This document shows, one piece after another, positions 57,410 through 64,000 of a DNA stretch of 64,000 bases. Where the stretch lies: positions 1,860,001 through 1,924,000 of the forward strand of contig OZ017755.1 of assembly GCA_963969365.1 (NCBI GenBank), in the 5' to 3' direction. The number at the start of each line of letters is the position of its first letter. Within the stretch, counting starts at the first letter, position 1. The notes beneath the pieces are model-generated. The model was not told where the DNA came from and made no database searches. It was given only the letters and a program-made list of their open reading frames with translations. Source of the DNA: Asterochloris sp. CNOR1 (lineage: Eukaryota > Chlorophyta > Trebouxiophyceae > Trebouxiales > Trebouxiaceae). The position numbers and the translations under genes were made by a program.

Positions 57410-60400
57410 GAGAGTGTCCCACACTGGTCAAGAACACTCTCCAATCTACCCTGCATGTTCAAGAAGCTTCTTGAACAGACTCTTCTGGAGCCTTCACATG
57501 AACTCATAGCAGCTTCCATGAACTAGTATGCTTGACCGTTGACCAGTGTATATAAGGGCCTTGGGCCACACACACACTTCACTTCTGTAACACATTTGCT
57601 AGCCAGCCACCGCCAATCCTTCAACAGGTTATGGGCCCAGTCCTCGCCGGCTGCCAGCCACAGAAGCCGTCTCTGCCTTAAGGAGCCAACCACCAGAGGA
57701 GTGGGCACAGCAAAGGAAGGCAAGACTACACCTGGGACCAAGATGACCAATGTGGACATTGACAAGCTGGATACAGACAACTATGCTGTATGGAGCGTCA
57801 AGATGAAGGCCTTCCTCATCATCAAGGACCTCTGGGGCGCTGTGTCTGGGCAGGGTGAGCCCAAGGCTGGAGCAGACGAGAAGGCACTAGCTCAGCTGTC
57901 TCTCCACGTCAAGGACCACCACCTACATATGCTGTCCAAGGCAACGACAGCAGCAGAGGCTTGGCAGAAGCTGGAGGCAGTCTAGCAAGCCAAGAGCACA
58001 GCAAGGCAGCTACACCTCAAGAGATAGCTCAACAGCCTACGCAAGGAGCCCCATGAGCCTCTGGTCCAGTACGTGAACCGGGCCACAGACATGCGGGATC
58101 AGCTGCTGGCCGCTGGCCACACTGTGGAGGATCAGGAGCTCATCATGTGCATCCTGGCTGGGCTGCCCAGAGAGTTTGACACTGTCGTGGCTGTCCTGGA
58201 GATCACAGATAGCAAGCTGGAGCTGGGGGCCGTGCTGGCCAAGCTGCTGCAAGCAGAGCAGCGACTGGGCGGCGGAGAGAGGGCTGACAACCGTGCCCTC
58301 TTCACCAACAAGGCCAGCAAGCCACAGCACAGAGCTGGCACTGGCAGCTCAGGTAATGCCAAGGAGTGCTGGTACTGTGGCAAGCGGGGACACCTCAAGG
58401 CAGAGTGTCAGAAGAAGGAGCGGGACGAGCAGAGAGGGCACAGCTGGGCACGCTGGAGCCCCAGTGGCCCCAATCCCAGCATGGGAGACAGTGGCCACCG
58501 CAACGTGCTGCCGTGGGGGCCACAGTCGTCAACTGGGACATGGACTGGGTGCTGGACTCAGGAGCATCCAACCACATCACAGGCAACAAGGACCTGCTCA
58601 GCAACGTCAGGGCAGCAGACCGCAACATCACGGTCTGCTTTGCCAATGGCACCATTGGCGAGGCCCAGGCCATGGGCGATGCTCTCTTGGAGACAGACAG
58701 AGCAACCATTGTGCTGAAGGGTGTTCTCTACATCCCAACAGCAGCCGCCAACCTGTTCTCCATCACCACGGCAACTGGGCAGGGCACCAAGTTCAACTTT
58801 GGGCCCACATGCTGCTCCATCAGGCAGCATGGCAGAGACATTGGTGCCGCCAAGCGCGGCTCCAATGGCCTCTACTACATCCCAAGCCTGAGGGATGCAG
58901 CCACAGCACTGGCGGCCACCCCAAAGCCAGAGACAGCAGAGCTCTGGCATCGCCGCTTTGGGCACCTTGGCTACCACAAACTGGAGGCGCTGGTCCGTGA
59001 GGACATGGTGGATGGCATCAAAGTCCCTGAGAGGGACTTCAAGGCTGCAAAGGCAGTAGTCTGCGAGCCTTGCATCCTGGCCAAGCACCACAAGGCGCCA
59101 TTCCTAGCTTCCAAGCGGGAGAGCACAGAACCTCCGGAGCTTCTACATATGGACCTATGCGGGCCCATGCCCGTACCTTCACTCGGTGGAAGCAAGTATG
59201 CGGCCACCTTCCTGGACGACTTCTTCAAGCTGTCCATCGTCCGGATCATCACCTACAAGTCAGAAACAACCACTACGGTCCGCGAAGTCCTTCACCTGCT
59301 GGAGAACCAGACCAAAAGGAGAGTGCAAGCCATCCGCACAGACAACGGGCGCGACTATGTCAACACAAAGCTCACCCAGTACCTCAAGTCCAGAGGCATA
59401 CTCCACCAGACAACCGTTCCCTACCCGCAGAATGGCGCGGCCGAAAGGCTCAACCATGGAGCGGGCCAGGGCCATGCTCAGTGACGCTGGCCAGCCAGCC
59501 CATGGGCTGCCCAAGGAGCTCTGGGCAGAAGCTGTCAACACAGCCAACTACATCAGGTGTCGCTCACCTGCTGCCAAGAAGCTAAGGACCCCGTGGGAGC
59601 TGTTCTTCGGTCAGAAGCCGGATGTCTCCCACATGCGAACCTTGGGAGCAACAGCCTACAGCCACATACCTGAGGAGAAGAGGCAGAAGCTGGACAACCG
59701 CAGCATCCGTGGAGTCATGGTGGGCTACCCAGACAGCACCAAGGGCTACCGCATACTGCTGGACAACCAGAGAGTCATCATCAGCCGAAGTGTCATCTTT
59801 GATGAGGGCACTGGAGTCACCAGCATCGGTAGCAAACATGCACCACAGTGGGAGGCTGACGACTCTGAGTCAGACCCTGAGGAGCAAGCTCAAGAGGAGC
59901 AAGTGCTGGTGCATCAGGAATTGCCAGAGAAGCCGCCAGACTCAGACCAACCACCAGCACCTCAGCCTCAGACCACTCTGCGCCGATCCACCAGAGCCCC
60001 ACGCCCGCCATCTGAATGGTGGAAGCAGCCAACTGCTGCTGGAGCCAAAGCCAGCTTCAGCTCCAAGTGTGACACAGCAAACGCCACGTCAGCCACCCTC
60101 ATGGAGCCAGACACCTACGAAGAAGCTATGGCCTCAGAGGAAGCAGAGCAGTGGCAGCAAGCCATGGACGAGGAGATTGCCTCTCTCATGGCAAACAGAA
60201 CCTGGACGCTGGAGGAAGCTACCACCTGGTCTTCAAGCCATCCCAGTCAAGTGGGTCTTCAAGGTGAAGACAGCAGCCAATGGCGGAGCAGAGCGCTACA
60301 AGGCACGGCTGGTGGCCAAGGGCTACAGACAACGTGAAGGCATCGACTTCGATGAGGTCTTTGCACCAGTCAGCAAGTACGCCACGCTGAGGATACTGCT

Positions 60401-61724
60401 GGCAATTGTGGCGGCTGAGGACCTGGAGCTGCACCAGCTGGACATCAAAACAGCCTTCCTCAACGGCACCATTGAGGAGGACATCTACCTGCAACAGCCA
60501 CCTGGCTACAAGGAGGGACCCGGCAACTTGGCCTGCCACCTGCACCGCGCTCTGTACGGATTGCGCTAAGCTCCGCGGCAGTGGCATGCTCGCCTCAAGC
60601 AGGAGCTGGAAGCCATTGGCTTCGCAGAGTCAGAAGCTGACCCTGGCCTCTTCAGCTACCACAGCAAAGAAGACACCATCCACCTGCTGGTCTACGTCGA
60701 CGACATCCTCATCGCGGCTCAGAGCCTCTCCTCTGTGGAGTGGGCCAAGAGGAAGGTCATGACAGCCTTCGAGGCAAGGGACCTGGGGGAGGCACAGATC
60801 TACTTGGGCATGCTGATCGAGCGCGACCGCACCAGGCAGAGCCTCAAGCTCAGCCAGCAGCGCATGACAACCCAGCTGCTCTCCAAGTACCAGAGGCAAG
60901 ATGCCAAGCCCAAGTCAGTGCCGCTCACAGCCTCCACCAAGCTGACCAAGGACGAGGGGGAGCCTTTCAACAAGCACAAGTATGGCTTCAGCCAGCTCAT
61001 TGGGAGACTCATGTACCTGGCAGTGTGCACACGGCCAGACACTGCGCAAGCCGTGGGAGCCCTGGCCAGATACATGACAACACCAACCACCATCCACTGG
61101 GCAGCGGCCCTTGGAGTTCTGCGCTACCTCGCTGGTACCAGAGGCCAAGGCATCTGCTTTGGCAGAGGCAACAGCAGCGACCAGCTGCTGGGCTACTGTG
61201 ACTCAGACTACGCTGGAGACCTTGACACCAGACGCTCACCCACCGGCTACGTCTTCATACTCAACGGAGGTGCCATCACCTAGTCAAGCCGGCGCCAGCA
61301 GACAGTTGTGGCATCCACAACAGAGGCAGAGTACATGGCAGCAGCAGCTGCTACCAAGGAGGCCCTCTGGCTTCGCAAGCTCATCGATGACCTACAGAGG
61401 ACAGTCAGCACCATCACCATCCGTGCAGACAACCAAGGGCTGTCAAGCTCCTCAAGAACCCCATCACATCCTTGCGGTCCAAGCAGATTGACGTCATCTA
61501 CCACTTTGCAAGGGAGAGAGTGGCACGCAAAGAGGTGGCCTTCGAGTATGTGAAAGCAGAGCACATGCTGGCAGACTTCCTGACCAAGCCTGTGGCTGAA
61601 GGCAAGCACACCTTCTGTCGCGACGGCTTGGGGCTACTTAACTGACAACACGGCCTCAAAGTCCTGGACACCCATCACAGCCTGCGTGGGAGTGTTAAGA
61701 GGCAGTCAGACCAGACATGCCAGT
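57410..61724 (+). mobile_element. Second Ty1/copia copy with incomplete LTRs, broken
   Basis: Same family as 45935-50514. The order is a partial 5' LTR, half-tRNA primer site (57627-57641), gag with zinc knuckle, protease, integrase, reverse transcriptase, RNase H, then a partial 3' LTR. The two LTR pieces are largely complementary parts of one LTR. It looks broken by several changes. High similarity to the first copy means it is fairly young. No target duplication is visible. Confidence 0.9.
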
Positions 61725-61738
61725 CTATCCTCTATCTA

Positions 61739-61766
61739 AACCTGCAATACAGCTGTATTGCAGGTT
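61739..61766. repeat. Perfect 28-base palindrome, core CAGCTG
   Basis: Two 14-base arms with no spacer, centred between 61752 and 61753, 15 bases after the Copia remnant ends. It could extrude as a hairpin. Confidence 0.9.
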
Positions 61767-61789
61767 CAGGTGCCTGGCCATTGTTGTTG

Positions 61790-62400
61790 ACAGCCTTGAT
61801 GACCATTGTGTGCCATTACTGTGGCAGATGGGGAAGCATTGCCTGGCGCTCTGGTGATTGTTTAGTTGAGATCCTTAGGCGATTCAGAGGCTAAAGCAGA
61901 AGGTCAGTACACTGCAGTTCTATCAGCTGATAGTCAAAGCAAATCTCCAGCAGCAGCTCAGATATTCAGTGGCAGCCCTGGCATCAGGACGGCAAAATGA
62001 CAGCTCAAAGAGGAGCCGCGCCATGTCAAGACGCACTCAAAGTTGGAGGCATACGGTCGCTTGTGGCAGTCCAGGTCCAGATCAGGCTGCAAGCAGCAGA
62101 CAGCAGCATGTTTGCTGCCGTTACGCATCAGCCAGCGCTTTAATCAGTTGCAGGAGCGGTTTGACAGTCTGCAGAGGAGTGGGGAGCTTTCCATGTAGCC
62201 ACTTACCTCATAATCCTGGTCTGCCCGCAGCAGTGTGACTGCCAAGTTTTGGATACTCTGCAGGGATGCTGTTTGTCTGACACACGCTCCGTCAAGCAGT
62301 TGCGGGCAGTGCAGGGCAGCGACTCTTGACACAGCCAGCAGGATTATGTAGCAGAACACCAAGCAAAAATGCCAGGTCCGTCAGTGTACTTTGCACTGCG
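61790..62400 (+). pseudogene. Strongly decayed copy of the remnant at 14440-15125
   Basis: Shared landmarks in the same order: GGGGAAGCATTGCCTG, CAGAGGCTAAAGCAGAAGGTCAG, CAAGCAGCAGACAGCAGCATG, and a GTTTGACAGTCTGCAGAG segment. No continuous frame remains. It shows this family is older than the recent block duplication. Confidence 0.5.
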
Positions 62401-62739
62401 CAGCTGCAAGGCTGGCTCTTTGTGTAGTACAGCCAAAAGTTCTGATTAGACAACTCTTGCTAAAGCAACTTGTTGCTAGTGATGCGTAACACAGCAACAG
62501 CAGCCAATCAGGGGCCAAGGTGCTGGATGCTGGCGCCACCTTGCAGAAACTTTATCTCTGGGATCCCAGGTCAGTTGGCAACTGCTGCAAACCACTTTGA
62601 TCCAGCACAATGTGGCAAAGTGCAGGCTGGCTGATCGCAAAGAGCAGTTGCACCTGCTCAAGTTGCAAGCTGCCACTGTGTTGCATCACTAAGCTGTTTT
62701 ACTCTGTGAGCAGAAGTGCTTTGCATGACTAGTCCTCAC
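62401..62739. other. Stretch without recognised gene
   Basis: Protein-like fragments only; nothing I can assign. It may be a continuation of the decayed repeat to its left. Confidence 0.35.
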
Positions 62740-62783
62740 CAGACTCTCTTGTTTGAACCAGCTGGTTCAAACAAGAGAGTCTG
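62740..62783. repeat. Perfect 44-base palindrome, core CAGCTG
   Basis: Two 22-base arms with no spacer, centred between 62761 and 62762. The central hexamer is the same as in the palindrome at 61739-61766. Confidence 0.95.
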
Positions 62784-63269
62784 CAGACAACTCAACATCT
62801 TGGGCGCCAGCTCACCCCCAGCTGTAGCTCCTGTACAGATGTCAGCAAAGGAGGAGTCTGGTCGCCAGGCTGAGCTCATTGTGCACTGGTATTGGTTGAC
62901 ATGTGTTTGCTTGATTTGCTGTATCTCCTCTCAGAGGCCCTCAATCAGTTGTGGTGTCAAAAAGACTTTTTGAACTGACCCATAGCAGTAACAAGTGTGT
63001 TTTCATACTAAGACATTCATAGCCCCTTTGAATGGATGTTGGTACTGAACGGACGGTAGAACACCATGTCTGGCATGCTCTTGCGTCACCTCTGCACAGT
63101 GGCTGCCCTCGTCGTCAGATCAATTTGGTGGTAAGTCGGGCGCCCTCAAAGGCTTCAAGCTGTTAATTTGTGCAATGACTGAGAGAAATGGGGCAGTGGC
63201 ACAACATGTGTACATGGCCAGCAGCAATTATCAAATCCAGCTTCTGCCCTGATGATCTGGCAGCATGAA
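62784..63269. other. Stretch without recognised gene
   Basis: No coding sequence, RNA gene or repeat I can support. Confidence 0.4.
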
Positions 63270-63395
63270 CAGCTAGCTACCAGGCTGACTTTAGGCAGAT
63301 GAAGAATAAGCAAGCTCAGGCAAATCCTTAAAGCTGGAAATTGTGACGCCTGGCAGAATTCAAGGGGCGGCACAGCATTTTGTTTGGCAGGCTGC
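63270..63395 (-). repeat. Diverged single copy of the 172-base satellite unit
   Basis: The reverse complement carries GCAGCCTGCCA..ATGCTGTGC, GGCGTCACAAT and CTTTAAGGATTTGCCTGAGC in the order seen in 30756-30927. Similarity is moderate. Confidence 0.55.
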
Positions 63396-63954
63396 AACGT
63401 CCTGAGACCAGCTTCCTTGCCACACTTGCTATTGGAGAACTTGACAAGATTTTAGATCTCGACAGAAGTGCTGCAGCATTGCCTCGCACCTGCTTTGCAC
63501 TTGTTGTGTTCTGTTTCATGAGCAAGTATGACGCAACTGCAAAGCAAGGATGCAGCAAACAGCTATCATACCCGTCAGCAACATGATTTGAGGGTGCACA
63601 GAGTGCTGAGGGTGACATTGCAAGTATCACTCTGGCTCATGTCAAGGGGCCAGCGGCAGCCTGTGGCCCATCCCTGGATCTTCGCTCTGAGTTGCATGCA
63701 TCATGCAGGCATGTTGCTCTTGAAGTGCAAGTGCAGGCAGACTGGTACCACGTAGCCGCCGGTGAGCATGAGTCCGGCTCCCATCTGCTGAACGTTATAG
63801 CATGCAGGCTTCACATGACAAGTCAGTGGGCAGCATGAAGTATGGATGAGTCTGTGACTGGCATACAAGCGTTCAGGTGCCTGGCGTGTGGCTGATGCAC
63901 TGTTACACAAATGCAGATACATAAATGCAGAGCCAGCAGACAAGGCCAGAGGGT
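63396..63954. other. Stretch without recognised gene
   Basis: Short frames on both strands (63380-63586 plus, 63701-63943 minus) have no recognisable product. Confidence 0.4.
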
Positions 63955-64000
63955 GAGGGATGTGATCACTGAGGGTGTGATCACTGAAGGGTGTGATCAG
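63955..64000 (+). repeat. Short direct repeat at window end
   Basis: GTGTGATCACTGA-type units of about 17-18 bases occur two and a half times and run off the window. Confidence 0.6.

Noticed and set aside
62716-62973. 85-codon plus-strand frame as a gene
   Set aside because: It spans the 44-base palindrome and shows no family features; likely chance.

Overview
The window is nuclear DNA from a green alga, most likely a chlorophyte and perhaps a trebouxiophyte. The evidence is GC-rich, intron-dense genes with mostly GT-AG introns, a plant/algal starch-phosphorylating enzyme (alpha-glucan, water dikinase), and abundant LTR retrotransposons beside KDZ-like transposon remnants. The class is inferred from style, not proven. 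No rRNA, tRNA or CRISPR was seen. A 200-N scaffold gap lies at 16213-16412.

Left gene-rich part (1-26150): the 3' part of a GRIP-domain golgin (1-4094, +); a small unidentified four-exon gene (4271-5060, +); ALG7/DPAGT1, the first enzyme of N-glycan precursor assembly (5136-7187, -); and, sharing a divergent promoter region with it, the AC40-type subunit of RNA polymerases I and III (7728-11032, +). A repeat block follows (12156-16212) and runs into the gap. After the gap come a HEAT/ARM-repeat protein lacking its 5' end (16413-18214, +) and a 26-exon GWD1-type glucan, water dikinase (18285-26150, +). Splice phases were followed exon by exon for the small gene, ALG7, the polymerase subunit, the HEAT gene and GWD. 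Open frames are preserved throughout each.

Right repeat-rich part (26151-64000): a nested graveyard of mobile elements. It holds (i) a Ty3/gypsy chromovirus that looks whole (34898-39738, -); (ii) a Copia family with one nearly complete copy with target-site duplication (45935-50514, +), two partial copies and several lone LTRs; (iii) a gag-only non-autonomous relative of the chromovirus in a tandem LTR-internal array with four LTRs and three internals (52438-57409), plus many scattered LTR pieces; (iv) several copies of a transposon whose protein carries a cysteine cluster like those linked to KDZ transposases; (v) a short satellite with a roughly 172-bp period. The block at 12156-16212 recurs almost identically at 39739-43153. 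The Copia element sits inside one KDZ-like copy, which itself abuts another, so relative insertion order can be read.

The host genes are unrelated housekeeping functions: Golgi tethering, N-glycosylation, rRNA/tRNA transcription and starch turnover. There is no operon-like logic. The most unusual features are structural: the shared-LTR tandem array, the half-tRNA primer site of the Copia family, two perfect palindromes with the same core, and the near-identical duplication beside an assembly gap.
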